Positions 16,755 through 27,302 of a stretch of DNA of 64,000 bases are shown here, piece by piece (positions within the stretch are counted from its first letter, which is position 1; every line of letters starts with the position of its first letter). Origin of the DNA: JAHWJR01 sp035942035. GTDB lineage: Bacteria; Actinomycetota; Acidimicrobiia; Acidimicrobiales; CADCSY01. The notes beneath the pieces are model-generated. The model saw nothing but the letters and a program-made list of their open reading frames with translations, was not told the DNA's origin and searched no databases. The position numbers and the translations under genes were made by a program. The DNA is taken from the NCBI GenBank assembly GCA_035942035.1, contig DASZDK010000089.1, forward strand, positions 1 through 64,000. The letters are read 5' to 3'.

Positions 16755-16855
16755 CTGACCGCCCTCCCGCCGGCAGAGGGGCCAGGCCCGAGCGCCGGCA
16801 GCAGATGGGCTCGCCGGTAGGGTCGCGACGAAAGCGAACCCCCCTGGGAGGACCC

Positions 16856-18331
16856 ATGCCCCTCACCGTCACCGCCGCACCCGACCTGCCCGACGGCGTG
16901 GAGGTGGTCGGCATCCCCGTGGCCGAAGGGCCCACCGTGCAGGGTGACGGCCATGGCGTCGAACCGGGGCAACTCGAGGCCCGGGGCTTCGAGGCCAAGG
17001 TGGGCGAGACCGTCGCCCTGCCGGGGCGGGGTGACGCCACGGTGGTGGCCGTGGGCGTGGGGCCGGCTGCCGACGTCGGCCCCGACGTGCTCCGCCGGGC
17101 GGCGGCGGCCCTGGTGCGGGCCGCCTGGAAGCGGGACTTGATGGCCACCACCCTGCTCGCCGCCGTGCCCGATGGCGGCGACCGGGCGGCGGCGGCGCGG
17201 GCGGCGGCCGAGGGGGCGGCGCTGGCCGCCTACCGCTTCACCCGTTACAAGTCCGACCCGGACCAGTGCCGTCTCGACGGCGTGGTGCTCGTGGCGCCCG
17301 ATGCCGACGAGCTGGAGGAACCCCTGCGGCGGACGACCACGGTCGTGGAGGCGGTGGAGCTGGCCCGTGACCTGGTGAATGAGCCGGGTGGCTCCCTCAG
17401 CCCGTCGGAGCTGGCCGACCGGGCTCGACGGGCGGCGGAGGCGGCCGGCCTAGGCGTCGAGGTGCTCGACGAGGTGGCGGCGTCCGAGCTCGGGCTCGGG
17501 GGGCTGTTGGGTGTGGCCGCCGGTTCGCACGAGCCCCCGCGCCTGATCCAACTGACGTACGACCCTCCCGGGGCACAGGCCACCGTGGCCCTCGTCGGCA
17601 AGGGCATCACCTTCGACTCGGGCGGGCTGTCCATTAAGACGGCCGAGGGCATGATGACGATGAAGACCGACATGGGCGGAGGTGCAGCGGTCATCGCCGC
17701 CATGGCGGCGCTGCCGGCACTGGCGCCGCCGGTGAAGGTGCTGGGCTTCGTCCCCGCCACCGAGAACATGCCGGGAGGCCGGGCCACCAGGCCGGGTGAC
17801 GTACTGCGGACCCGCAACGGCACCACCGTGGAGGTGCTCAACACCGACGCCGAGGGCCGCTTGGTGCTGGCCGACGGCTTGGCCCTGGCCGTGGAGGAGG
17901 AGCCGGACGCCATCGTCGACCTGGCCACGTTGACCGGAGCCTGCATCACCGCCCTCGGGAACAAGATCATGGGCCTGATGGGCAACGACGACGGTCTCAT
18001 CGACCAGGTGCGGTCGGCGGCGGAGCGAGCGGGTGAGCCGGCGTGGCCCCTGCCGCTGCCCCAGGCCTACCGCAAGCAGCTCGACTCCGAGGTCGCCGAC
18101 CTGAAGAACATCGGCGGTCGCTCTGCCGGTGCCCTCACCGCCGGGCTGTTCCTCCAGGAGTTCGTCGGCGAGGTGCCCTGGGTCCACCTCGACATCGCCG
18201 GGCCGTCCCGCGCCGACGAGGACGACGGACCGGTGGCCAAGGGGGCCACCGGCGTCGGTGTCCGGACCCTGCTCGAGCTCCTGGCCGGCGACCCTGGTTT
18301 CCCCGGTTCGCCCGGTGGGAACACGACCTGA
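16856..18331 (+). CDS. pepA: Leucyl aminopeptidase (M17)
   Basis: The 491-residue protein has the M17 signature NTDAEGRLVLADGL, the metal/substrate loop VGKGITFDSGGLSIK and TDMGGGAAV, plus the basic catalytic Arg in the NTDAEGR motif. The N-terminal macro-like domain spans about residues 1-170. It is a cytoplasmic hexameric two-metal exopeptidase removing N-terminal residues from peptides, and in some bacteria also cleaves Cys-Gly from thiols. GGGAGG lies 6-7 bases before ATG 16856. It is divergent from metH; an open frame in front of it (from 13304) is the shadow of metH. Confidence 0.93.
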   Translation: MPLTVTAAPDLPDGVEVVGIPVAEGPTVQGDGHGVEPGQLEARGFEAKVGETVALPGRGDATVVAVGVGPAADVGPDVLRRAAAALVRAAWKRDLMATTLLAAVPDGGDRAAAARAAAEGAALAAYRFTRYKSDPDQCRLDGVVLVAPDADELEEPLRRTTTVVEAVELARDLVNEPGGSLSPSELADRARRAAEAAGLGVEVLDEVAASELGLGGLLGVAAGSHEPPRLIQLTYDPPGAQATVALVGKGITFDSGGLSIKTAEGMMTMKTDMGGGAAVIAAMAALPALAPPVKVLGFVPATENMPGGRATRPGDVLRTRNGTTVEVLNTDAEGRLVLADGLALAVEEEPDAIVDLATLTGACITALGNKIMGLMGNDDGLIDQVRSAAERAGEPAWPLPLPQAYRKQLDSEVADLKNIGGRSAGALTAGLFLQEFVGEVPWVHLDIAGPSRADEDDGPVAKGATGVGVRTLLELLAGDPGFPGSPGGNTT

Positions 18332-18359
18332 ACAGAATCGCCGAGGGAAAGAGGGAGAG

Positions 18360-18764
18360 ATGCCGAACTACGAGGAAGGCATGGGCACCACTCATGTCGC
18401 CGGGGACGACACGACCCACGAGCCCGGTCAGGAGCCCGGCAAGTCGGGAACGTCGAAGACGCTGGATTACTCCGAGCTGGCGGACAAGGACGTGAACACC
18501 CCGCAGCAGCGGGACCAGTCGTGGACGCCCGAGGAACCGACCGGCCCTCGCGCCGAGGAGCCGCTGCGGCAGGAGGCCAAGCCGGTCGAGCCGCTCCCGC
18601 AGCCGGCGCAGGACAAGCTGGAGGAAGTGAAGGCGAACCCCCACTCCGACGCCCAGGACACCACCGATACCCAGGGTGAGCCCGGTCCGCTCGGCGGTAT
18701 GGAGAAGACCGGCAGCGGGGACCAGGACCCGATGCGCAACGCCCAGGGCTCGGGCTCCGAGTAG
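18360..18764 (+). CDS. Small disordered acidic protein
   Basis: A 134-residue, very hydrophilic protein beginning MPNYEEGMGTTHVAGDD and rich in Glu, Pro, Gly, Asp and Gln, without hydrophobic core segments, cysteines or tryptophan apart from one SWTPEE motif. It is probably intrinsically disordered, like many small actinobacterial stress proteins; no family is recognised. GAGGGAGAG precedes the ATG at 18360. It lies 28 bases after pepA, so it may be co-transcribed. Confidence 0.6.
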   Translation: MPNYEEGMGTTHVAGDDTTHEPGQEPGKSGTSKTLDYSELADKDVNTPQQRDQSWTPEEPTGPRAEEPLRQEAKPVEPLPQPAQDKLEEVKANPHSDAQDTTDTQGEPGPLGGMEKTGSGDQDPMRNAQGSGSE

Positions 18765-18836
18765 AGGCATCGCCACCGCCGGCCGCGACTGACGACCGTC
18801 ACCACCCGCACCTCGCACTGACTGTCTGAGCTCGAC

Positions 18837-20159
18837 GTGGCCGGCGGTGGCGGGTACTCCCTACGGCATCTGGCCGACCGTTCGCGCCGGCTGGCACCTC
18901 GAGCTCTCGGGGCCGCCGGCGTGGCGGCGGTTGGGGTGTACGCCGGCCAGGCAGCCAAGTACCGTCGCCACGCCCGGCGGATGCTCGAGCTCCCTCAGCC
19001 GGCGGCTCCGGGCACTGCGGCGTTCTCGCGCTGGGTGGAAGGCGCCTGTGCCGCTCCCCTGCGCGAGGGCAACCGGGTGTCGGTGCTGCGCAACGGCGAC
19101 GAGATCGCACCGTCGATGATCGACGCCATCGCCGGCGCCCGCCGGTCGGTCGACCTGTCCAACTACATCCTGTGGTCCGGGCCCATGGCCCGAGACTTCG
19201 TCGACGCCCTCGCCGACGCCGCCCGCCGCGGGGTGGAGGTCAACGTGCTCCTCGACGCCTGGGGCTCGGCCAAGCGCAACGCCGAGCTGGCCGCCGACCT
19301 GGAGCGAGCGGGAGTGTCCCTGGCCTGGTTCCGCCCGCCGCGGTGGTACCAGTTCGACCAGTTCAACAACCGCATGCACCGGCGGGTGCTCGTGGTCGAC
19401 GGCACGGTCGGCTTCACCGGTGGCTTCGGCATCGCCGACGAGTGGATGGGCGACGCCGAGGGAGTCGGGTGCTGGCGGGACACCCACCTGCGCCTGGAAG
19501 GGCCCGTGGTGCGGGACCTGGCCGGGGCGTTTGCCGACAACTGGGTGGACGCCACCGGCCGGGTGCTGGACCCGGAGCACTTTCCCGGCCTGGATGCTCT
19601 GCCCGGTGGCGTCCCGGTGCAGCTGAGCCGCAGCTCGCCAGGGCACGGCCCCGCCGCGGTCGAATTGCTGTTCCTCGCCGCCGTGTCCGGTGCCCGGGAG
19701 CGGCTGTGGGTCACCACCGCCTACTTCGCCCCCCGCCGGGGCGTGGTCGAGGCGCTCGTGGAAGCTGCCGGCCGCGGCGCGGAGGTCCGCTTGCTGGTCA
19801 ACGGCACCGAGATCGACAAGCCACCGGTGCGGCGCGCCGGACAACGCGACTACGACCGCCTGCTGGAGGCGGGGGCCAGGATCTTCGAGTACCAACGCAC
19901 GATGATGCACGCCAAGGTCCTCCTGGTCGACGGCGGCTGGGCCAACGTGGGCTCGGCCAACTGGGACAACCGCTCCATGGCCCTCCAGGAGGAGATCAAC
20001 TGCTCAGTGGTCGACCCCGGCGTGGTCGCCGAGCTCGAGAAGGACTTCCTCCGAGACTTCGACGACGCCGAGGAGGTCGATCTCGCCCGGTGGCGTCGGC
20101 GCCCGGTGCGGGATCGGGCCCTCGAGGCGGCCAGTGCCGCCTTCCGCCACTCTTTGTAG
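18837..20159 (+). CDS. PLD-superfamily phospholipid synthase (cardiolipin-synthase-like)
   Basis: The 440-residue protein has an N-terminal hydrophobic Ala/Gly/Val-rich helix (about residues 22-42) and two PLD half-sites. The second is canonical: MHAKVLLVDGGWANVGSANW, with His358, Lys360 and Asp365. The first, MHRRVLVVDGTVGFTGG (His181, Asp188), has Arg183 where the HKD lysine is expected. Cardiolipin synthases also contain ExxYxxW-like and NWDNRS elements like those seen here. It would transfer phosphatidyl groups at the inner membrane. The start GTG 18837 has no clear Shine-Dalgarno sequence. Confidence 0.8.
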   Translation: MAGGGGYSLRHLADRSRRLAPRALGAAGVAAVGVYAGQAAKYRRHARRMLELPQPAAPGTAAFSRWVEGACAAPLREGNRVSVLRNGDEIAPSMIDAIAGARRSVDLSNYILWSGPMARDFVDALADAARRGVEVNVLLDAWGSAKRNAELAADLERAGVSLAWFRPPRWYQFDQFNNRMHRRVLVVDGTVGFTGGFGIADEWMGDAEGVGCWRDTHLRLEGPVVRDLAGAFADNWVDATGRVLDPEHFPGLDALPGGVPVQLSRSSPGHGPAAVELLFLAAVSGARERLWVTTAYFAPRRGVVEALVEAAGRGAEVRLLVNGTEIDKPPVRRAGQRDYDRLLEAGARIFEYQRTMMHAKVLLVDGGWANVGSANWDNRSMALQEEINCSVVDPGVVAELEKDFLRDFDDAEEVDLARWRRRPVRDRALEAASAAFRHSL

Positions 20160-20223
20160 CGGCACGTTCGCTGCCTGTCGCCAACGGGTAAGAATCCGCC
20201 AAGCGACAAAAGGGAGGCTTCGC

Positions 20224-20379
20224 ATGGGGCTCGTGGTTCTGCTGTTGGTCCTCGCCCTGCTCTTGGGAGGCGTCGGTCTGTTCGTCGAGGGCCTCAAGTG
20301 GCTCCTCATCATCGCCCTCGTCCTTTTGGTGGTCGGGGCGCTCAGCGGGTCCCGTCTGGGTGGTCGGACCCGGCTCTAG
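20224..20379 (+). CDS. Small hydrophobic membrane protein
   Basis: A 51-residue protein composed almost entirely of two membrane helices (GLVVLLLVLALLLGGVGLFV and WLLIIALVLLVVGAL) with a short Arg-rich tail GSRLGGRTRL, so the C-terminus should face the cytoplasm. GGGAGG lies 6-7 bases upstream of ATG 20224, and this, not the longer open frame from 20134, marks the start. Similar tiny proteins are common in actinobacteria; function unknown. Confidence 0.7.
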   Translation: MGLVVLLLVLALLLGGVGLFVEGLKWLLIIALVLLVVGALSGSRLGGRTRL

Positions 20380-20463
20380 CACCACCTGAAGCCGCCGGTC
20401 CTTACGGCGGCGCGCGCGCCGGCCCGGTGCCAAGGGGACGCTGGGCCGGCGTGGAGGGTGTGC

Positions 20464-21117
20464 TCAGGCGGCGGCGGGACCGTCGTCAGCGGAGGCGTCC
20501 GAGGCGCGGGCGGCAGCCAGCGCGGCGACGTGTCGCTCCCAGGCCCACTGCGCCGACTCCTGGCACAAGGCCGGGTGGAAGTTCCAGCGCAGGAGCTGGC
20601 GCTCGGTGGCTTCGAGATCCTCTCCCAGCTCCAGCAGCGACAGCGCCAGTCGCCGTGAACGGCGCCGCAGCTTCTCGACCGGCGGTGTGCGCAGCTCGCT
20701 CTCCTGCCACTGCTCGTGCTCTGCCTGTACCGCCTCGGGGAGCCGGGCCAGCTGGCGCCGGTTGAGCGGCGGCAGCTTTCGGCGCACGCACAGCACGCCC
20801 TCGTCCTCGGCCAGCGCCAGCTGGAACTGGCAGCACCGGGTGAGCGCTCGCACGAATGGTGAGCTTCGGCCCTCGCCACCGAGGCCCAGGGAGCGGGCGG
20901 TCTCGGCCAGTGGCAGGTCGAAGCCGGCCGGTTCGGCCTCGAGCTGGGCCGCCAGCCGGCGCAGGAGCCAGGTCGTGGACGGACCCAACACGCCCAACCA
21001 GAATCGCTCGACGTAGGCGGAACGTGGGTCGTGGCCCAAGCGGTCGATGACCGGATCGGGCCAGGGCCGGATGTGGAGGCTGGCGGCGGGCAACGACGGA
21101 AAGGCAGCGGCGGGCAT
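20464..21117 (-). CDS. Conserved hypothetical protein
   Basis: A 217-residue soluble protein with no membrane segment or signal peptide. Recognisable blocks are DPRSAYVERFWLGVLGPS, LARCCQFQ-like (TRCCQFQLAL), VRRKLPPLNRRQLARLP and WNFHPALCQESAQWAWERH. I recall similar proteins in mycobacteria and other actinobacteria without an assigned function. The helical, Arg/Glu-rich composition suggests an all-alpha protein. A GGGAGGA site 6 bases before ATG 21117 supports the start. Confidence 0.6.
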   Translation of the reverse strand: MPAAAFPSLPAASLHIRPWPDPVIDRLGHDPRSAYVERFWLGVLGPSTTWLLRRLAAQLEAEPAGFDLPLAETARSLGLGGEGRSSPFVRALTRCCQFQLALAEDEGVLCVRRKLPPLNRRQLARLPEAVQAEHEQWQESELRTPPVEKLRRRSRRLALSLLELGEDLEATERQLLRWNFHPALCQESAQWAWERHVAALAAARASDASADDGPAAA

Positions 21118-21262
21118 CGGACGGTCCTCCCAGCGGGGCGGTGCAGAGATCGAGTCGGGGAAGTGCGAGACTTTCGTTCCGTTCGACGTATCTCATTGTG
21201 TCCGGTGACTCTGGCACGGTCGCCGGGCGCCGGTCAAGGGGCGATGACGCCATCCTGGGGCA

Positions 21263-22075
21263 GTGACGGATGGCGAGCTGCTCCTGGTCCGAGCCCGCCA
21301 CTGGGTCGACGAGGCCCAGCGAGTGGTGGCGTTGACCGGCGCGGGGATCTCCACCGATTCCGGCATCCCCGACTTCCGGGGGCCGCAGGGCGTGTGGACC
21401 AAGGACCCGGCCGCCGAGCGGTCGTCGCACATCTCCGCCTACCTGGCCGACCCGGACGTGCGCCGGCGCACCTGGCACTCCCGGCTGCACTCGCCGGCGT
21501 GGCACGCTCGTCCCAACGCGGGCCATCTCGCCCTGGTCCATCTGGAGCGCCGGGGCAAACTCGACGTCCTCGTCACCCAGAACATCGACGGGCTGCACCA
21601 GTTGGCCGGCAGCCACCCGGGGCGGGTGCTCGAGGTCCACGGCACGCTGCGCCGCTACGCCTGCCTGTCGTGCGGCGCCGGTGGTCCCATGGAGGTCGTG
21701 CTCGACCGGCTGCGGGCGGGGGACGCGGATCCCACCTGCGCCGAGGCCGGCTGTGGTGGGATCCTGAAATCAGCCACCGTCTCGTTCGGCCAGCCGCTGC
21801 CCGCCGACGTGCTCGACCGGGCGTTCGACGCCGTGCAACGCTGCGACGTGCTCCTGGCGGTGGGCACCAGCCTGACCGTCCAGCCCATCGCCTCGGCCGT
21901 CCCACTGGCGTTGCAGGCGGGGGCGAGGGTGGTGGTGGTCAACGCCTCGCCCACGCCCTACGACGAGGTGGTCGACGTCGTGGTCCCCGGGCCAATCAGC
22001 GACGTGCTGCCCGTCATCGTGGGGTCGACGTCGCCGGCGCCGGCGCCCGATGGCGAAAGCCGACCTGACACGTAG
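21263..22075 (+). CDS. Sirtuin, NAD-dependent protein deacylase
   Basis: The 270-residue Sir2 family protein contains GAGISTDSGIPDFRG (NAD binding), TQNIDGLHQLAG, catalytic His in EVHGTLRR, two zinc-binding cysteine pairs (CLSC and the later CAEAGCGG) and GTSLTVQP. It removes acyl groups from lysines with NAD+ consumption. The Tyr/Arg pair typical of desuccinylases (SIRT5-like YxxR) is not obvious, so deacetylation or another deacylation is possible. The start GTG 21263 is divergent from the hypothetical gene at 21117; the C-terminal tail is Pro-rich and dispensable-looking. Confidence 0.9.
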   Translation: MTDGELLLVRARHWVDEAQRVVALTGAGISTDSGIPDFRGPQGVWTKDPAAERSSHISAYLADPDVRRRTWHSRLHSPAWHARPNAGHLALVHLERRGKLDVLVTQNIDGLHQLAGSHPGRVLEVHGTLRRYACLSCGAGGPMEVVLDRLRAGDADPTCAEAGCGGILKSATVSFGQPLPADVLDRAFDAVQRCDVLLAVGTSLTVQPIASAVPLALQAGARVVVVNASPTPYDEVVDVVVPGPISDVLPVIVGSTSPAPAPDGESRPDT

Positions 22076-22078
22076 ACT
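22073..22078 (+). promoter_or_regulatory. -10 hexamer TAGACT for leaderless rhodanese-MoeB gene
   Basis: TAGACT ends 7 bases before ATG 22086 and overlaps the stop codon of the sirtuin gene. No ribosome-binding site is present. Confidence 0.5.
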
Positions 22079-22085
22079 TTTGCTC

Positions 22086-23249
22086 ATGCCGAGCTTCAGG
22101 GAGCTGCTCAGCTCCACCAAGGAACGCATCCGAGAGGTCGACACCGCCGACGCCGAGGAGGCCATCGGCCGGGGCGCGGTCGTGCTCGACGTGCGGGAGC
22201 CCGACGAGTACGAGCAGGGTGCCCTGCCCGGAGCGGTGCACATCCCCCGGGGACACCTCGAGAGCCAGATCGAGAACCGGGTGCTCGATCGCGACGCGCC
22301 GATCGTGGTCCACTGCGCCGGCGGCACCCGCTCCGCCTTCGCCGCCGAGACGCTCACCCAACTCGGCTACACCGACGTCGTCTCCATGGCCGGAGGCTTC
22401 AACAAGTGGAAGGACGAGGGGCGCACGTGGAGCGTGCCGCGTGTCCTCTCCGCCGAGCAGCGCAACCGCTACCAGCGCCACCTGCTCCTGCCCGAGGTGG
22501 GAGAAGCCGGCCAGCAGCGCCTGCTCGACGCCAAGGTGCTCCTGCTCGGCGCCGGCGGCCTGGGCTCGCCGGCGGCGCTGTACCTGGCCGCCGCCGGCGT
22601 GGGCACGGTCGGCATCGTCGACATGGACGTGGTCGACGAGTCGAACCTCCAGCGCCAGATCCTCCACAACCTCGACCGGATCGGCGAGCGCAAGGTCGAC
22701 TCGGCCAAGAAGACGCTGACCGCCATCAACCCCGACGTCGACGTGGTCGCCCACGACGTGCGCCTGGGGGCCGACAATGTCCTCGACGTCTTCCGCGGCT
22801 ACGACGTGATCGTCGACGGCACCGACAACTTTCCCACCCGCTACCTCGTCAACGACGCCTCCCTCAAGCTGCGCATCCCCGTGGTGCACGGGTCGATCTT
22901 CCGCTTCGAGGGCCAGGCCACCGTCTTCCACCCCTACGTGGGCCCCTGCTACCGGTGCCTGTTCCCCCAGCCGCCTCCGGCCGAGCTGGCGCCGTCGTGT
23001 TCCGAGGCCGGCGTGCTCGGCGTGCTCCCCGGCATCATCGGGTCCATCCAGGCCATGGAGGCCATCAAGGTGCTCCTCGACCTGGGCGAGACCCTCACCG
23101 GGCGGATCCTGACCTACGACGCCATGGACGAGAGCTTCCGCACCCTCCGGTCCCGCCGGGACGAGCACTGCCCGGCTTGCAGCATCGACCCCGACGACTT
23201 GGTCATCGCCGAGTACGACGAGCTGTGCATGCCCCACCCGCGGTCCTGA
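22086..23249 (+). CDS. moeB: Rhodanese-MoeB fusion, sulfur-carrier adenylyltransferase
   Basis: The 387-residue protein has a rhodanese domain first (about 10-115; active-site Cys in VVHCAGGTRS) and a ThiF/MoeB E1-like domain second (about 125-387). The second domain has LLLGAGGLGSPAA, the RYQRHLLLPEVGE entry motif, adenylation residues in DNFPTRYLVND, and zinc cysteines in CYRCLFP and CPAC. It would adenylate the C-terminus of a MoaD/ThiS-like carrier and load sulfur on it. MoeZ and MOCS3 have the opposite order (MoeB then rhodanese). ATG 22086 is preferred because of a -10 element 7 bases upstream; the frame is open to 22050. Confidence 0.87.
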   Translation: MPSFRELLSSTKERIREVDTADAEEAIGRGAVVLDVREPDEYEQGALPGAVHIPRGHLESQIENRVLDRDAPIVVHCAGGTRSAFAAETLTQLGYTDVVSMAGGFNKWKDEGRTWSVPRVLSAEQRNRYQRHLLLPEVGEAGQQRLLDAKVLLLGAGGLGSPAALYLAAAGVGTVGIVDMDVVDESNLQRQILHNLDRIGERKVDSAKKTLTAINPDVDVVAHDVRLGADNVLDVFRGYDVIVDGTDNFPTRYLVNDASLKLRIPVVHGSIFRFEGQATVFHPYVGPCYRCLFPQPPPAELAPSCSEAGVLGVLPGIIGSIQAMEAIKVLLDLGETLTGRILTYDAMDESFRTLRSRRDEHCPACSIDPDDLVIAEYDELCMPHPRS

Positions 23250-23300
23250 TCTCCCCGACGTTGCCGTGGCCGGCGCAGGGGTGCCGGCAGGGGCGATGGG

Positions 23301-23306
23301 TAGCGT
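23301..23306 (+). promoter_or_regulatory. -10 hexamer TAGCGT for lpdA
   Basis: TAGCGT ends 6 bases before the GTG at 23313; no Shine-Dalgarno sequence is present. It fits a leaderless start. Confidence 0.45.
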
Positions 23307-23312
23307 GACAGG

Positions 23313-24671
23313 GTGACGGTGCGGTTCGTGATTCTCGGCGGGGGGCCGGCGGGCAACACCGCCGCCACCCACGCCGCCCGCCTCGGGGCCCAGGTGACCT
23401 TGGTCGAGCGAGACCTGCTGGGCGGCGCCGCCCACCTGCTCGACTGCATCCCCTCCAAGGCCATGATCGCCACGGGGGCGGCCATGGCGCTGACCCGCAG
23501 AGCCGGGGCCATGGGGCTCGAGCAGCTGGACGCCGCCCTCGACTTCGACGCGGTGCGGGCCCGCAACGACGCCATCGTCGGCCGGCTCAACGCCTCGGTG
23601 CGCACCCTGCTCGAGAGCCAGGGCGTGCGCCTGCTGCACGGCACCGGTCGGATGAAGGGGCCGCACCAGGTGGTGGTCGACACCGCCGACGAGGTGGTCG
23701 AGCTGGAGGCCGACGCCGTCCTGGTCGCCACCGGCAGCCGGCCCCGGATCCCGCCGTGGGCGGAGGTCGACGGCGTCCGGGTGCTGACCACCCGTGACGC
23801 CTACCCTCCGCCCGAGGTCCCCGAGCACCTGGTCGTGATCGGCTCCGGGGTGACCGGCGTGGAGTTCGTGCACATGTTCGCCTCGTTCGGCTCGCGGGTG
23901 AGCCTGGTGGTCAGCGGCCAGCAGGTGCTCCCGAGGAAGGACCCCGACGTGGCCGCCGCCCTGGAGGCCGACTTCCTGTCCCGGGGCGTGACCCTGGTCA
24001 AGGGGGCGCGGGCCGAGGCCATCGACCGCACCGAGGACGGGGTGATGGTGCGCTGCGACGACGGCCGGCGCATCGCCGCCAGCCACGCCCTGCTGGCCAT
24101 CGGGTCGGTGCCCAACAGCGAGGGTCTCGGCCTCGACGCCGCCGGCGTGGAGACCGAGCGGGGCTTCGTCCCGGTGAACCACCACTGCCAGTCGAACGTG
24201 AGCCATGTCTACGCCGCCGGCGACGTGTCCGGGAAGCTGCCCCTGTCGTCGGTGGCCTCCATGCAGGGACGCAAGATCGCCGAGCACGTCATGGGCCTGC
24301 ACACCCTGTCCCACCGCCACCTGGCCTACGACCAGGCGGCCTCGGCCATCTTCACCGAGCCCGAGATCGCCGACGTGGGCCTGGCCGAGGTGGACGCCTT
24401 CGCCGAGGGCCGCAAGATCCGGGTCACCAAGGTGCCCTTCGCCGCCTCGGCCCGGGCGCTGATCGACGGGGACGCCCGCGGGTTCGTCAAGATCGTCTCC
24501 GATCCGGCCACCGGCGTGGTGCTGGGCGGCTCGATCGTGGGCCGCAGCGCCTCGGAGCTCATCTCGGTCATCGCCCTGGCCGTCACCGCCGGCCTGCGGG
24601 TCACCGACATCGTCGAGAGCCTGCTGGTGCACCCGTCCCTGGCCGAGGCCCTGGCCGACGCCGCCGAGTAA
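23313..24671 (+). CDS. lpdA: LpdA-type pyridine nucleotide-disulfide flavoprotein (quinone reductase)
   Basis: The 452-residue protein has FAD motif VILGGGPAGNTAA, NAD motif VVIGSGVTGVEFVHMFASFG and FAD motif VYAAGDVSGK, with the dimerisation domain at the C-terminus. The disulfide site reads LGGAAHLLDCIPSK: only the second cysteine is present, where lipoamide dehydrogenases have CxxxxC. The end (LLVHPSLAEALADA) also lacks a clear His-Glu pair. This is the pattern of M. tuberculosis LpdA (Rv3303c), an NAD(P)H-quinone reductase and not a lipoamide dehydrogenase. It therefore probably reduces quinones. Confidence 0.85.
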   Translation: MTVRFVILGGGPAGNTAATHAARLGAQVTLVERDLLGGAAHLLDCIPSKAMIATGAAMALTRRAGAMGLEQLDAALDFDAVRARNDAIVGRLNASVRTLLESQGVRLLHGTGRMKGPHQVVVDTADEVVELEADAVLVATGSRPRIPPWAEVDGVRVLTTRDAYPPPEVPEHLVVIGSGVTGVEFVHMFASFGSRVSLVVSGQQVLPRKDPDVAAALEADFLSRGVTLVKGARAEAIDRTEDGVMVRCDDGRRIAASHALLAIGSVPNSEGLGLDAAGVETERGFVPVNHHCQSNVSHVYAAGDVSGKLPLSSVASMQGRKIAEHVMGLHTLSHRHLAYDQAASAIFTEPEIADVGLAEVDAFAEGRKIRVTKVPFAASARALIDGDARGFVKIVSDPATGVVLGGSIVGRSASELISVIALAVTAGLRVTDIVESLLVHPSLAEALADAAE

Positions 24672-24703
24672 CGGTGGCTCTGGTGTGAGCTGCCTGCCCG
24701 CCG

Positions 24704-26491
<1,788 letters not shown>

Positions 26492-26499
26492 GGCCGCCC

Positions 26500-26505
26500 T
26501 ATCGT
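26500..26505 (+). promoter_or_regulatory. -10 hexamer TATCGT for leaderless birA
   Basis: TATCGT ends 8 bases before ATG 26514. The divergent carboxylase start is only 22 bases away, so the two promoters must overlap. Confidence 0.5.
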
Positions 26506-26513
26506 TCCAGACC

Positions 26514-27299
26514 ATGCTCCCCCAGGGGGAAACCGCCCGGTTCGGCGACGTGCGGAGGCGAGAACGGACCGACTCCACCAATCGGGAGGTCCTGGACCTG
26601 GCCCGGGCCGGAGCGCCCGAGGGCGTGGTGGTGGTGGCCGACCACCAGACCGCCGGCCGGGGACGGCGGGGGCGGGCATGGGTGGCGCCGCCGGGGACGG
26701 CGCTGATGGCGTCGGTGCTGTTGCGCCCGGCCATGGAGCCCGGCGCGGCGCACCTGGCCGTCGCCTGCGTGGCGCTGGCGGCCGCCGAGGCGTGCGAGGC
26801 AGTGGCCGCGGTGCGCCCGGCACTGAAGTGGCCCAACGACCTGGTGGTCGACGACGCCGGCGGCGGCACCGGGAAGCTGGCCGGCATCCTGGCCGAGACG
26901 CTGGTGAACGGGAGCCGTCTCGACGCCGTGGTGGTGGGGATGGGTTTGAACGTGGTGCGAACCCCGGATCCTCCGGCTGGCGCCGTGTTCCTGGAGGACC
27001 TCGCCGGCGGGGCCGTCGATCGGGACGGGTTGCTGCGGGCGTGGCTCGACCGGCTCGACCGGCGGTACCCCTTGCTGGGGGCCCCGGCGGGGCGTCGGGC
27101 CCTGCTCGACGACTACCGCCGGCGCTGCGCCACGCTCGGTCGGCGGGTGCGGGTGGCACTGGACGACGGGGCGCTCGAGGGGCGTGCGGTGGGCCTGACC
27201 GGCGCCGGCCACCTGGTCGTGGAGGGCGCCGGCGGCCGCCACGAAATCGGTGCCGGCGACGTGGTCCACCTGCGCACGGTGGAACCGCCGGCCCGGTAG
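26514..27299 (+). CDS. birA: Biotin-[acyl-CoA carboxylase] ligase
   Basis: The 261-residue monofunctional ligase lacks the N-terminal DNA-binding domain. It contains TDSTNREV, the biotinyl-AMP loop TAGRGRRGRAW, KWPNDLVV and GKLAGILAET, and a C-terminal SH3-like domain. It activates biotin with ATP and transfers it to the carboxylase lysine. The N-terminus has no helix-turn-helix, so it should not act as a biotin repressor. It is divergent from the carboxylase alpha chain, its likely substrate. Confidence 0.9.
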   Translation: MLPQGETARFGDVRRRERTDSTNREVLDLARAGAPEGVVVVADHQTAGRGRRGRAWVAPPGTALMASVLLRPAMEPGAAHLAVACVALAAAEACEAVAAVRPALKWPNDLVVDDAGGGTGKLAGILAETLVNGSRLDAVVVGMGLNVVRTPDPPAGAVFLEDLAGGAVDRDGLLRAWLDRLDRRYPLLGAPAGRRALLDDYRRRCATLGRRVRVALDDGALEGRAVGLTGAGHLVVEGAGGRHEIGAGDVVHLRTVEPPAR

Positions 27300-27302
27300 C
27301 CG

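Noticed and set aside
13304..16855. Plus-strand frame continuous with pepA
   Set aside because: It is antisense to metH, and the real pepA start with its ribosome-binding site is at 16856.
16742..16855. Cobalamin riboswitch upstream of metH
   Set aside because: Only 114 bases separate metH and pepA, no B12-box-like sequence is seen, and a -10 element lies 7 bases before the ATG.
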